From JBHJGU01 sp050331475 (lineage in GTDB: Bacteria > Pseudomonadota > Alphaproteobacteria > Caulobacterales > Maricaulaceae): a stretch of DNA of 35,462 bases. The notes beneath the pieces are model-generated. The model saw only the letters and a list, made by a program, of their open reading frames with translations, did no database searches and was not told the DNA's origin. The position numbers and the translations under genes were made by a program. Within the stretch, counting starts at the first letter, position 1; every line of letters starts with the position of its first letter. Shown piece by piece: positions 24,342-32,193 of the stretch. The DNA lies in contig JBHJGU010000141.1 in NCBI GenBank assembly GCA_050331475.1, positions 1-35,462 on the forward strand. Direction: 5' to 3'.

Positions 24342-25120
24342 GCGAGCGGCCCAGTTCCACGCCCGCGCTCGCGCTCGACCAGGTCACCAAACGATTCGCC
24401 GGCGGGTTGGGTCCGCACGCGGTGAGTTTCGCGGTCGGCGCCGGCGAGTTCGTGGCCCTGGTCGGGGAAAGCGGCAGCGGGAAAACCACACTGCTACGCG
24501 CGGTCATGGGATTGATAACCCTTGATGCGGGCGTCATCCGTCTGGGCGGCGAACCGGTACGCGCCGGGTATGATCCCAACGCCCGCCATCGCCTAGGCGT
24601 GGTGTTCCAGTTCGGCGGCTTGTTTCCCCATTTAAGCACGCTGGACAATGCGGCTTTGCCGCTGCGCCTGTCCGGCAAGCCGCGTGAGGCGGCGGCGCGA
24701 GCGGCGCGTGAGGCGTTGGCCGCTTGCCGGCTGGACCCCGACCAATTTGGGACCCGCAAACCCGCAGCGCTCTCCGGGGGGCAGCGCCAACGCGCGGCGC
24801 TGGCGCGCGCATTGATCCTGCGCCCGCCCGTGTGGTTGCTGGACGAGCCCTTTGGCGCGCTTGACCCCGTCACGCGCGCGGGCCTGGCCGACGATTTGCG
24901 CGCCTTACAGCGCACCCACAAAGCCGCGTGTGTGCTCGTCACCCACGACATGGGTGAGGCGCTGCGCTTGGCCGACCGGATCGTTGTGCTCGATCAAGGG
25001 CGGGTCGTGGCGGACAAGCCCCCTCGGGATTTGCTTGCTCACCCGGGCGGCGCCGCGGCGGAAGCGCTTCTGGACGCGCCGGCGCGCGCCCACGCGGCTT
25101 GGGCGGGCTTAACCGGATGA
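24338..25120 (+). CDS. Opu/glycine betaine-type ABC transporter ATPase
   Basis: This is the ATP-binding subunit of an importer of the OpuA/OpuC/ProV class, 260 aa. Motifs in order are Walker A GESGSGKTT, Q-loop VVFQFGG, signature ALSGGQRQR, Walker B VWLLDEPFGALDP and switch histidine VTHDMGE. No C-terminal CBS pair is present, unlike osmosensing OpuA ATPases, so activation by ionic strength through CBS domains is not expected. The start GTG overlaps the DUF3126 stop, and the stop overlaps the permease start (ATGA). The partner is the fused permease and binding protein downstream. Confidence 0.92.
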   Translation: MSERPSSTPALALDQVTKRFAGGLGPHAVSFAVGAGEFVALVGESGSGKTTLLRAVMGLITLDAGVIRLGGEPVRAGYDPNARHRLGVVFQFGGLFPHLSTLDNAALPLRLSGKPREAAARAAREALAACRLDPDQFGTRKPAALSGGQRQRAALARALILRPPVWLLDEPFGALDPVTRAGLADDLRALQRTHKAACVLVTHDMGEALRLADRIVVLDQGRVVADKPPRDLLAHPGGAAAEALLDAPARAHAAWAGLTG

Positions 25121-26625
25121 CGGAGTGGCTCGCCCGGTATCCGGATCTTCCCGCCTTGGCGAGCGCGCATTTGCGTCTGGCCATGGCGGCGGTGGTGTGT
25201 GGGGTGCTGATCAGCGTGCCCTTGGGCCTGATCGCTGCGCGCTATCAGCGATTGGGGGAGGCGATCGCCGGGGTCGCGGGGTCGGTGCAGACCGCGCCCG
25301 GACTGGCGCTCTTGGCGCTGATGGTGCCTTTGATGGGCGGCCGGATTGGGTTTTGGCCCGCCTTCGCCGCGCTGACGCTCTATTCCGTGCTGCCGATCTT
25401 GCGGAACGTCATCATTGGGGTTCGCGCCATTCCCGAGGATGTCAGCGACGCCGCCCGGGTTCTGAGCTTGAATTGGCGTCAACGGGTCGGGGTCATGGAG
25501 CTTCCGCTCGCGGCGCCAGCGATCTTGGCGGGGGTGCGCACCGCGAGCGTGTGGGTGTTCGGCGCCGCCACCTTGGCTACCCCGGTCGGCGCGCGGTCTT
25601 TGGGCAATTACATTTTCGCCGGTCTGCAGACCCGGGACTGGGAGCGCGTGGTCGTAGGCTGCGTGGCGGCGATGGTTTTGGCCTTGGTCGTTGACCGTTT
25701 GATCGCGGCGCTCAGCGAGGACGGGAGAGCGCGCCGATCGGAGATGGCTGCGGGGGTGGTGTTGTTGGCGACTGGGCTCAGCCCGATGGTGTTCGTCCCC
25801 TCCAAGGCGGCGGTTGAACCACAGCGCGTCGCCGACGCGGCGATCCTTAACGACGCGCCGGTCGTACTCGCGGCCAAACCCTTCACGGAACAATATGTTT
25901 TGGCTGAACTCATGGCGGAGCGTTTGCGGGCGGCGGGTCTGCGTCCCGATCTGCGCGCGGGGCTTGGCTCGGCGGTGATTTATGATGCGCTCGGGGAGGG
26001 CGCGGTCGATGTCTATGTCGACTACACGGGAACACTTTGGGCCAATGTGCTCAAGCGCACCGACAGCCCGCCGCGCGACCGGCTCTACGCTGAGCTCGCC
26101 GCAGGTTTGCTCGCGCGCGACAACGTGGCCGTGCTCGGTCGATTGGGTTTCGAGAACGCCTACGCCTTTGTGGTGCGCCAGGACGCGCGCTGGTCGCGGG
26201 CGAGCGAGCTGGGCCAAGATGCGGTGACGGTGGCGGGGGATCCGAAGATATTAGGCCGCCCCGAATGGATGGCCGCGCGGCGCGCCTACGGGCTTGAGCG
26301 GGCGACCACCCGCACCATGGACTCCACCTTTCTTTACCAAGCCCTGGCCAACGGCGAAGTCGACGTCGTCATCGGCTATACGACCGACGGCCGCATTCCG
26401 GCGTTTGATCTTCGGGTGTTGCGCGATGATCGCGGGGCGTGGCCGCCCTATGACGCGATAGTCCTGCTCAGCGCCGACGCCTCCAGGCAGCGAGCGATCG
26501 GGGACGCCTTACGGCCTTTGCTGGGTCGGATCGACAATGAGGCGATGGCGGCCGCCAATCAAGCCGTTGACTTAGAGGGCGTCCGCCCGGCCACCGCCGC
26601 GCGGACGCTGTCTCTAAAGCCCTAG
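25117..26625 (+). CDS. Fused ABC permease and substrate-binding protein (Opu/EgtU-like)
   Basis: Two importer parts are joined in one 502-aa chain. Residues 1 to about 205 are the membrane domain with several helices and the coupling segment NVIIGVRAIPEDVSDAARVLSL before PAILAGVRTASVWVFGAATLATPVGA. A further helix at about 210-229 leads out to the periplasm, and residues from about 248 form a binding protein of the OpuAC/ProX class (AAKPFTEQYVLAELMAERL, then GLGSAVIYDALGEGAVDVYVDYTGTLW, and YTTDGRIPAFDLRVLRDDR). With the ATPase this makes a complete importer. Fusions of this kind carry betaines, choline, carnitine or, in EgtU systems, ergothioneine. The ligand here is not known. It ends convergent with mlaC, 2 nt away. 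Confidence 0.88.
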   Translation: MTEWLARYPDLPALASAHLRLAMAAVVCGVLISVPLGLIAARYQRLGEAIAGVAGSVQTAPGLALLALMVPLMGGRIGFWPAFAALTLYSVLPILRNVIIGVRAIPEDVSDAARVLSLNWRQRVGVMELPLAAPAILAGVRTASVWVFGAATLATPVGARSLGNYIFAGLQTRDWERVVVGCVAAMVLALVVDRLIAALSEDGRARRSEMAAGVVLLATGLSPMVFVPSKAAVEPQRVADAAILNDAPVVLAAKPFTEQYVLAELMAERLRAAGLRPDLRAGLGSAVIYDALGEGAVDVYVDYTGTLWANVLKRTDSPPRDRLYAELAAGLLARDNVAVLGRLGFENAYAFVVRQDARWSRASELGQDAVTVAGDPKILGRPEWMAARRAYGLERATTRTMDSTFLYQALANGEVDVVIGYTTDGRIPAFDLRVLRDDRGAWPPYDAIVLLSADASRQRAIGDALRPLLGRIDNEAMAAANQAVDLEGVRPATAARTLSLKP

Positions 26626-26627
26626 TC

Positions 26628-27242
26628 TCAACCTTCGGCGCGAACGTCGTCGATCTTGGCCTGTAGTGCGTCGATGGCCGCGGTCACATCGCCGCCCGCA
26701 TTGCCGACAATGGAGGTGAATTGGGCCTGTTGCTGCACCGCTAACCAGGCGCCGTACACCTCGACATCGACAACCCGAAAACTACAATTGCGCCACAACA
26801 CCCGCCAACTCAACGGCAGGGGGTCTTGCTCTGGTCGGGTGACTTCCGAGCGCACGACGAAATCGCGCGGTTTGACCTCGACAAAGTCGATCACCTCAAC
26901 GGTTTGGCCGGCGTAATTGTCCAGTTGGTTCTCATAAATAGAAACAGCATAGTCTGAAAACAGCGATTGAAACTTTTGCAACTTATCCGGTGGTGCGGAG
27001 CGAGCGTAGCGACCTAAAACATACCGGCCTACAAGATTAAAGTCAGACACTTCCTCCAAAAAGACGCGGAATTCCTCCGAGCTCATGTCCGAGGTGATCA
27101 GTTCGATTGCTTCGTTCGTCCGGTTCTGCACGAACTCCGCAGCGGTTTCGGCGGGCGCTGCGCAGTCTTGCGCGGTCGCAGCGCCGAGCGGGGCGAACAG
27201 GACGGCCGCGAGCGCGGCGGCTTTGGTCCACGTTTGGATCAT
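26628..27242 (-). CDS. mlaC: MlaC/Ttg2D-family phospholipid-binding periplasmic protein
   Basis: MlaC shuttles phospholipid between the outer-membrane MlaA complex and the inner-membrane MlaFEDB ABC system. The 204-aa protein has a signal peptide (cut after AATA). The mature part has the family pattern: SSEEFRVFLEEVSDFNLVGRYVLGRYARSAP, FQSLFSDYAVSIYENQLDNYAGQTVEVIDF, then a final domain with WRVLWRNCSFRVVDVEVYGAWLAVQQQAQFTSIVGNAGGDV, which forms the lipid pocket wall. The start overlaps the mlaA stop (ATGA), so the two are coupled. The mlaFEDB genes are not in the window. Part of the gene is AT-richer than its surroundings. Confidence 0.92.
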   Translation of the reverse strand: MIQTWTKAAALAAVLFAPLGAATAQDCAAPAETAAEFVQNRTNEAIELITSDMSSEEFRVFLEEVSDFNLVGRYVLGRYARSAPPDKLQKFQSLFSDYAVSIYENQLDNYAGQTVEVIDFVEVKPRDFVVRSEVTRPEQDPLPLSWRVLWRNCSFRVVDVEVYGAWLAVQQQAQFTSIVGNAGGDVTAAIDALQAKIDDVRAEG

Positions 27243-28045
27243 TCTTCGTCTCCAGCACCATTCCCTTGTCCGACGAGATCGCGGAACTCTTCGGGGATTT
27301 CGCCATCAAAATCATCGAAATCGGGCAAAGTTGCGGGGTCGAAATTTCGGTTGCCGATTTCGAACAAACGCCTTTGGTGATAAGCTTGGCGCAAGGCCGA
27401 GTAAAAGTCGAATGACGTCTCCTCCAGGCTGTTCAACCCCTCGATCGCGCGTTCGCGCTGATCGATCCCGTCAACGCCGAACTCGCCGATCCGATACGCG
27501 AAGTCGCCGTTGAACGTGATAAACGTGAGCGGATTGACGAATCCGTCGGCCACCCGGCCCGCGCCGTCGCGGATATTCCCCGGCCCTAACAGCGGAATGA
27601 ATAAATACGGACCCGGTGGCACGCCGAACCGCGCCAAGGTCTGACCAAAATCTTCGGAGTGCTGGGCGACGCCTTGCCGCCCCGCCACGTCGATCAAACC
27701 ACCAAAGCCGAAAACCGTATTGATCATAGCCCGATAGGTGGTTTCGCCCGCGCGTCGCCATTGGCGCTGCATCAAGTCGTTGGCCAAGATCACAGGCGAG
27801 CGGACGTTATCAATGCCATGACGGACGCCATTGCGGGCCTTTTGCGGCACAGCGGCCCGATAACCCTTCGCCGCGGGCTCCAGCAAGGCGCCGTCGAGCG
27901 TGTTGTGAATGGCGAACATGCGCCGGTTAAAGCCTTCCCAGGGGTCGGGCTGGACGCGGACGTCGAAATTCGAACTCGCGCACGCGCTCAAGCTGATTAG
28001 CGCGGCGCCTGTCGCCAGGACCGCCCGGAGGCCGCTCAATGTCAT
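27239..28045 (-). CDS. mlaA: MlaA-family outer-membrane lipoprotein
   Basis: MlaA (VacJ) takes misplaced phospholipid from the outer leaflet of the outer membrane and hands it to MlaC. The protein has 268 aa with a lipobox LSAC (lipidated C22). The family segments are DPWEGFNRRMFAIHNTLDGALLEPAAKGY, RSPVILANDLMQ, AMINTVFGFGGLIDVA, SEDFGQTLARFGVPPGPYLFIPLLGPGNIRDG and the C-terminal ERAIEGLNSLEETSFDFYSALR. I chose the ATG at 28045, with AAGGAG 10 nt upstream, over a TTG three codons earlier that sits directly against this site. An acidic tail (from FDDFDGEIPEEF) follows the conserved part. It is the first gene of a two-gene minus-strand operon, divergent from sahR across about 250 bases. Confidence 0.94.
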   Translation of the reverse strand: MTLSGLRAVLATGAALISLSACASSNFDVRVQPDPWEGFNRRMFAIHNTLDGALLEPAAKGYRAAVPQKARNGVRHGIDNVRSPVILANDLMQRQWRRAGETTYRAMINTVFGFGGLIDVAGRQGVAQHSEDFGQTLARFGVPPGPYLFIPLLGPGNIRDGAGRVADGFVNPLTFITFNGDFAYRIGEFGVDGIDQRERAIEGLNSLEETSFDFYSALRQAYHQRRLFEIGNRNFDPATLPDFDDFDGEIPEEFRDLVGQGNGAGDEE

Positions 28046-28243
28046 GATCCCCAAACTCCTTCGCTGACGGGTCGCGGCGCGTGGTCTACCGCTCCGGAAA
28101 ACTCGAGGCGTCGCCGAGATCGCCTCGCGGAATGTGCGGTTTTGTTCGGAACCTGCAAGAGGGCGCGTCCGCGCAAACCCGACGCATCACAGCCGATCAC
28201 GGCCCTGCCATGTTCATAAAGCGTCCGCTTTTAAGATTGCAGT

Positions 28244-28265
28244 CATATAAGGATATGTTTATATC
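28244..28265 (+). promoter_or_regulatory. SahR-type operator of the methionine operon
   Basis: Two 14-bp dyads with 5-bp perfect arms overlap here. CATAT-AAGG-ATATG (28244-28257) and GATAT-GTTT-ATATC (28252-28265) share the middle GATATG. The whole 22-bp element is itself roughly palindromic and far more AT-rich than its surroundings. It ends 32 nt before the sahR start and probably overlaps the promoter. ATATAA-type dyads of this look are what I remember for SahR sites upstream of methionine-cycle genes in alphaproteobacteria. The link to this SahR is inferred from position and family. Confidence 0.7.
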
Positions 28266-28297
28266 AGCTTCTGAGCGGGTTGGGGTGCACTGTCCGT

Positions 28298-29296
28298 ATG
28301 GAGCCATTGACGACCATATTGCACGCCATTGGCGAGGTGACGCGCCTGCGTATTTTGGCGTTGTTGGCCAAGGGCGAACTGACGGTCAGTGAGTTGGTTC
28401 AGATCATGGGACAAAGCCAACCGCGCATCAGCCGGCATATGAAATTGCTCACCAATGCGGGCGTGACCGAGCGCCTGCCCGAAGGCGCGTGGGTGTTTTA
28501 CCGCTTAGCGGAACCGGGGCGCCCGGCGCGACGGCTCGCCGATGCGGCGATCGATCTGATCCCTGGGGACGATCACACTGCGGTGCGCGATCAAGATCGA
28601 CTTGAGCGGATAAAGCGCGCCCGCGCGGACGCCGCGGCGCAATACTTCGCCGAGCAGGCTGAGGATTGGGATCGGATCCGCTCGCTGCATCTGAACGAGA
28701 CGGACGTGGAGGCCGCCATGCGCGAGGCGCTGGGTCCGGGACCGTTCGGCCGGCATTTGGACCTTGGCGTGGGGACGGGTCGGATCCTTCAGGTATTCAG
28801 CGACCGGGTGGAACGTGCGATCGGCGTCGACTTGAGCCACGAAATGCTCTCGCTGGCGCGATGCAATTTGGACGCGGCGGGTCTGGCGCAATGCTCCGTG
28901 CGCCACGGTGATCTTTATGCGCTGCCCTTCCCGGCCGGTTACGCCGATTTGGTGACCGTGCATCAGGTTTTGCACTATCTCGACAATCCTCAGGCTGCGA
29001 TCGCAGAAGCCGCGCGCGTGCTTGGCCCGGACGGAGTTTTAATGATCGTCGATTTCGCCCCGCACGACCTCGAGTTCTTGCGCGACGCCCATGCGCACCG
29101 GCGTTTAGGGTTTTCGGACGCCGCGATCGGGGGCTGGCTGACCGCCAACGGGCTGCGCATCCGGTCTAAAACCGCGCTTGCCCCGCCCCAGCGGGATGGC
29201 GACGCGGACGGGTTGACGGTGTCGATTTGGACCGCTTGGAAGGCAGCACGCGCGCGACGGGCGGAGGTTTCCGAACCCTGCGTGAGCGCCGCGTGA
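28298..29296 (+). CDS. sahR: ArsR-family regulator with methyltransferase-like domain (SahR type)
   Basis: This 332-aa protein joins an ArsR winged helix (about 5-75, RLRILALLAKGELTVSELVQIMGQSQPRISRHMKLLTNAG, with the wing EGAWVFYRL) to a class I methyltransferase-like domain (about 120-330, motif I LDLGVGTGR around D155, then VTVHQVLHYLDNP). SahR proteins of this build sense S-adenosylhomocysteine through the second domain and control SAM-cycle genes. The ArsR metal-site cysteines (ELCVCDL type) are absent, which argues against metal sensing. I chose the ATG at 28298; a TTG at 28280 would add six residues. The stop overlaps metF as GTGA, and the element at 28244-28265 is the likely operator for self-control of the operon. 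Confidence 0.85.
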   Translation: MEPLTTILHAIGEVTRLRILALLAKGELTVSELVQIMGQSQPRISRHMKLLTNAGVTERLPEGAWVFYRLAEPGRPARRLADAAIDLIPGDDHTAVRDQDRLERIKRARADAAAQYFAEQAEDWDRIRSLHLNETDVEAAMREALGPGPFGRHLDLGVGTGRILQVFSDRVERAIGVDLSHEMLSLARCNLDAAGLAQCSVRHGDLYALPFPAGYADLVTVHQVLHYLDNPQAAIAEAARVLGPDGVLMIVDFAPHDLEFLRDAHAHRRLGFSDAAIGGWLTANGLRIRSKTALAPPQRDGDADGLTVSIWTAWKAARARRAEVSEPCVSAA

Positions 29297-30219
29297 GCGC
29301 GCCGGCCGGCCCCGTTGCGGCCGCGGTCGCCCGGCGTGCGGGCGGCGTGCGGGTGTCCTTTGAGTTCTTCCCACCGAAGACCGAAGCCGCCGAAGCGAAG
29401 CTTTGGACGGCGATTGGGGAATTAGAGCCCTACGCCCCCGAATTTGTGTCGGTGACCTATGGCGCGGGCGGGTCCACCCGTGACCGCACCCATCGCACCG
29501 TCGCGAGGCTGGTGCGCGAGACGACGCTGAAACCGGCTGCGCACCTGACGTGCGTGGGCGCGGCCAAGGCGGAGGTGGATGCGGTGGCGCGCGCGTATTG
29601 GGAGGCTGGCGTACGTCATGTGGTGGCGCTGCGCGGGGATCCGCCCGAGGGGATTGGCGCAGCCTACAGCCCGGCGCCGGGGGGGTATTTCGCCGCCGCT
29701 GAGCTTTGCGCTGGGCTTAAAGCGATCGCGGATTTCGACATTTCCGTGGGCTGTTACCCCGAAGGTCACCCGGAAAGTCCCAATCTGGCGTTCGATTTGG
29801 ATTTGCTCAAAGCGAAAATCGATGCGGGCGCGAGCCGGGCCATCACCCAATTTTTCTTCGACGCCGAGGTGTATTTGCGCTTCCGCGACGCCGTTGAGAA
29901 GGCGGGCGTGTCGATACCGATCATTCCCGGGGTGATGCTGCAGCCGAACTTCAAAGGGCTCGCGCGCATGGCTCAGGGGTGCGGGGCAAGCGTGCCGCAT
30001 TGGTATGCGGAGATGTTTGACGGGCTGGAGGCTGATGAGGACGCCCGCCGGTTCATTTGCGCCAGCGCAGCCGCTGAGTTGGTCGCTAAGCTCGCCGAAG
30101 ACGGCGTCCAAGATTTCCACTTTTACACCCTAAATCGCGGCGATATGGCCCGTGCGCTGTGCCGAATTCTCGGCGTTCGCGCCCAAGCCGCCCCCGAACC
30201 CGAAGAGGCGATCCTGTGA
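29293..30219 (+). CDS. metF: 5,10-methylenetetrahydrofolate reductase
   Basis: MetF reduces methylene-tetrahydrofolate to methyl-tetrahydrofolate with a flavin, giving the methyl donor that MetH uses. The 308-aa protein has the bacterial single-domain form. The catalytic glutamate is E24 in SFEFFPPKT. The family segments FVSVTYGAGGSTRDRT, HLTCVG, VVALRGDPP, AITQFFFDAEVYLRFRD and IPIIPGVM are all present. The GTG start at 29293 overlaps the sahR stop. The longer frame to 29227 lies inside sahR and is not needed. The stop overlaps the GTG start of the first metH gene. The order sahR-metF-metH fits control by the methyl cycle. Confidence 0.96.
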   Translation: MSAPAGPVAAAVARRAGGVRVSFEFFPPKTEAAEAKLWTAIGELEPYAPEFVSVTYGAGGSTRDRTHRTVARLVRETTLKPAAHLTCVGAAKAEVDAVARAYWEAGVRHVVALRGDPPEGIGAAYSPAPGGYFAAAELCAGLKAIADFDISVGCYPEGHPESPNLAFDLDLLKAKIDAGASRAITQFFFDAEVYLRFRDAVEKAGVSIPIIPGVMLQPNFKGLARMAQGCGASVPHWYAEMFDGLEADEDARRFICASAAAELVAKLAEDGVQDFHFYTLNRGDMARALCRILGVRAQAAPEPEEAIL

Positions 30220-31289
30220 GCCAAGCTTTTAAGACCCGCGCCGACCGTCTCAGTGCGCTCACCGCGCTCAGCGACCAACGCATTTTGGTGCTCGACGGGC
30301 CTATGGGCACCGAGTTTCAAGCCTTGAGGCTTGAGGAAGCGGATTTCCGCGGCGATCGGTTTGGGGATTGGGCTCAACCGTTGAAGGGGAATAATGATCT
30401 GCTCAACCTGACCCGGCCCGACGCGGTGAAAACCATTCACCAACGGTATTTTGAAGCGGGCGCGGATTTCGCGGAAAGCAACACTTTCTCCGCGACCACG
30501 ATAAGCCAAGCCGACTACGCCATGGAGGGTTTGGCCGACGAGATTGCGCGCGAGGGCGCGCGCCTGGCGCGCGAGGCGGCGGACGCGGTGGAAGACGCCG
30601 AGGGCCGGCCCGCGGGCGTCATGGGCGCCATCGGGCCGACGAATAAGACGCTGTCTTTGTCCCCAGATGTTTCCGATCCCGGCTACCGAGAGGTGGATTA
30701 CGACCAGGTGCGCGAGGCTTATTACGCTCAGGCCGTGGCCATGTCGGACTTCGCGGACTTTTTTCTTATCGAAACTGTGTTCGACACGCTCAACGCCAAG
30801 GCGGCCATCCACGCCTGTTTGGACGCCCAAGAGGCGGTGGGCCAAGAGATCCCGCTGGTGATTTCGGGCACGATCACCGATAAATCCGGCCGCACGCTGT
30901 CGGGCCAGACCACCGAAGCGTTCTGGCATTCGGTGCGCCATGCGCGGCCTTGGGCGGTGGGGCTGAATTGCGCGCTGGGCGCCTCCGAGCTTCGGCCTTT
31001 CGTGGCGGAATTAGCCAGGATCGCGGACGCCCCAGTGTTGGCTTATCCCAATGCGGGCCTGCCTAACGCGTTTGGCGAATACGATGAGACGCCCGAGCAA
31101 ACCGCGGGCTTTCTGGGCGCTTGGGCGCATGATGGGCTGGTGAACATTTTGGGCGGATGTTGCGGCACCACGCCCGCGCATATCGCCGCCATCGCCAACG
31201 CGGTGAAGGGTGCGCCGCCGCGCCAGATCGCAGACCCGCCCGTCGCGATGCGGCTCTCAGGCCTCGAACCGTTTTCTCTGGCGGATTAG
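30216..31289 (+). CDS. metH: Methionine synthase, homocysteine-binding module (split MetH, part 1)
   Basis: This 357-aa protein is the zinc-dependent homocysteine domain that is the N-terminal quarter of E. coli MetH. The zinc cysteines are C252 (GLNCALGASE), C315 and C316 (GGCCGTTP). Other family segments are LVLDGPMGTEFQ, LNLTRPDAVKTIH, FAESNTFSAT, AIGPTNKTLSLSPDVSDPGYR and IETVFDTLNAKAA. The GTG start overlaps the metF stop. Folate, cobalamin and reactivation domains are on a separate protein encoded at 32193-34865. Splitting MetH this way is known in several alphaproteobacteria; here another gene lies between the two halves. Confidence 0.94.
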   Translation: MSQAFKTRADRLSALTALSDQRILVLDGPMGTEFQALRLEEADFRGDRFGDWAQPLKGNNDLLNLTRPDAVKTIHQRYFEAGADFAESNTFSATTISQADYAMEGLADEIAREGARLAREAADAVEDAEGRPAGVMGAIGPTNKTLSLSPDVSDPGYREVDYDQVREAYYAQAVAMSDFADFFLIETVFDTLNAKAAIHACLDAQEAVGQEIPLVISGTITDKSGRTLSGQTTEAFWHSVRHARPWAVGLNCALGASELRPFVAELARIADAPVLAYPNAGLPNAFGEYDETPEQTAGFLGAWAHDGLVNILGGCCGTTPAHIAAIANAVKGAPPRQIADPPVAMRLSGLEPFSLAD

Positions 31290-31293
31290 ACAT

Positions 31294-32193
31294 ATGCTGA
31301 GCGATGTTCAACGGTATTTGGCCGAGGGCTTTGATCAGGTCGAGGGTTGGTGCGGCTCCAACCTGTTCACCGTGATCGAGGCGCTATACGCCGAACAGCC
31401 GCGCGACGGCGCGCTCGGCCCGATTGCGGAGATCGGGGTCTATCAAGGCAAATTCTTCACCGGCCTGAGCGGGGTTGCGGCGCCGGGGGCGACGCGGCTG
31501 GCCATCGATGTCTTCGACATGCAATGGCTGAACGTGGACAAGGCTGGCATGGGCGACCAGGCCCGGTTTGAAGCCAATGTGCGCGCCTGGGGGGCGGAGC
31601 CGGATCGGCTTGAAGTGCTGCGCGCGGACAGCCTTTCGGTGACGATCAGCGAAGCGCGGGATCTCGCTCAGAGCCACGGCAAGTTCGCCTTTTTCTCCGT
31701 GGACGGCTGTCACACCTTAACCCACACCTTGCATGACTTCGTGATTGCGCAGGAAGTCACGGCGAATAATGGGGTCATTTTTATCGATGATTACAACAAT
31801 CCAAATTGGCCGGAAGTCCAAGAAGCGATTTCGAGGGCGTTTTTCTCAGGCGCGCCGCGGTTTGTGCCATTTATATTTATGGAGAACAAACTTTTTATGT
31901 GTTCTGCGGGTTATCACGATCGGTATATCAAGGCGTGTTTCCACCATATCAAAACCTATGAGCCGAGCTGGCGGATGAAACGCGTGTATCGGTTCGGATG
32001 GGAGTGCTTGAATTTTATGGGACCTCCGGGCTCGGGCCAGCTTCATCTTTTGGGCGAGGAAGCCCGTGGTTTCGCCGCCGAGGGCGACTCTGACCCTGGG
32101 GCGCAAGATCTGTTAGCCGCGCAGGCGGACGCCATGGTCGCCGAAGAAAGCGCCTATGAAGACCGCGTCGCGCAAGACATCGGGCACGCGTAA
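31294..32193 (+). CDS. Class I SAM-dependent methyltransferase between the metH genes
   Basis: This is a 299-aa Rossmann-fold protein of the Methyltransf_24-like type. Motif I is IAEIGVYQGKFFTGL (about 44-58), followed by LAIDVFDMQWLNVD, FFSVDGCHTLTHTLHDFVI (D137) and GVIFIDDYNNPNWPEV (D165 and D166). This acid-rich, metal-site-like set recalls enzymes that methylate sugars or small hydroxyl groups. The C-terminal part (YIKACFHHIKTYEPSWRMKRVYRFGWE) is not one I recognise. The ATG at 31294 lies 4 nt after part 1 of metH, and its TAA shares a base with the ATG of part 2. It is thus fully embedded in the methionine operon. The stretch about 31860-31960 is clearly AT-richer than the neighbours, a hint of separate origin. 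The substrate is unknown. Confidence 0.75.
   Translation: MLSDVQRYLAEGFDQVEGWCGSNLFTVIEALYAEQPRDGALGPIAEIGVYQGKFFTGLSGVAAPGATRLAIDVFDMQWLNVDKAGMGDQARFEANVRAWGAEPDRLEVLRADSLSVTISEARDLAQSHGKFAFFSVDGCHTLTHTLHDFVIAQEVTANNGVIFIDDYNNPNWPEVQEAISRAFFSGAPRFVPFIFMENKLFMCSAGYHDRYIKACFHHIKTYEPSWRMKRVYRFGWECLNFMGPPGSGQLHLLGEEARGFAAEGDSDPGAQDLLAAQADAMVAEESAYEDRVAQDIGHA

Noticed and set aside
25039..26217. 392-codon open frame opposite the fused permease gene
   Set aside because: Translation is Arg/His/Gln-rich low complexity, and the plus strand encodes an evident transporter.
28046..28297. SAM or SAH riboswitch upstream of the methionine operon
   Set aside because: I could not find the SAM-II, SAM/SAH or SAH aptamer core sequences here; the AT-rich dyads and the SahR gene explain the control better.
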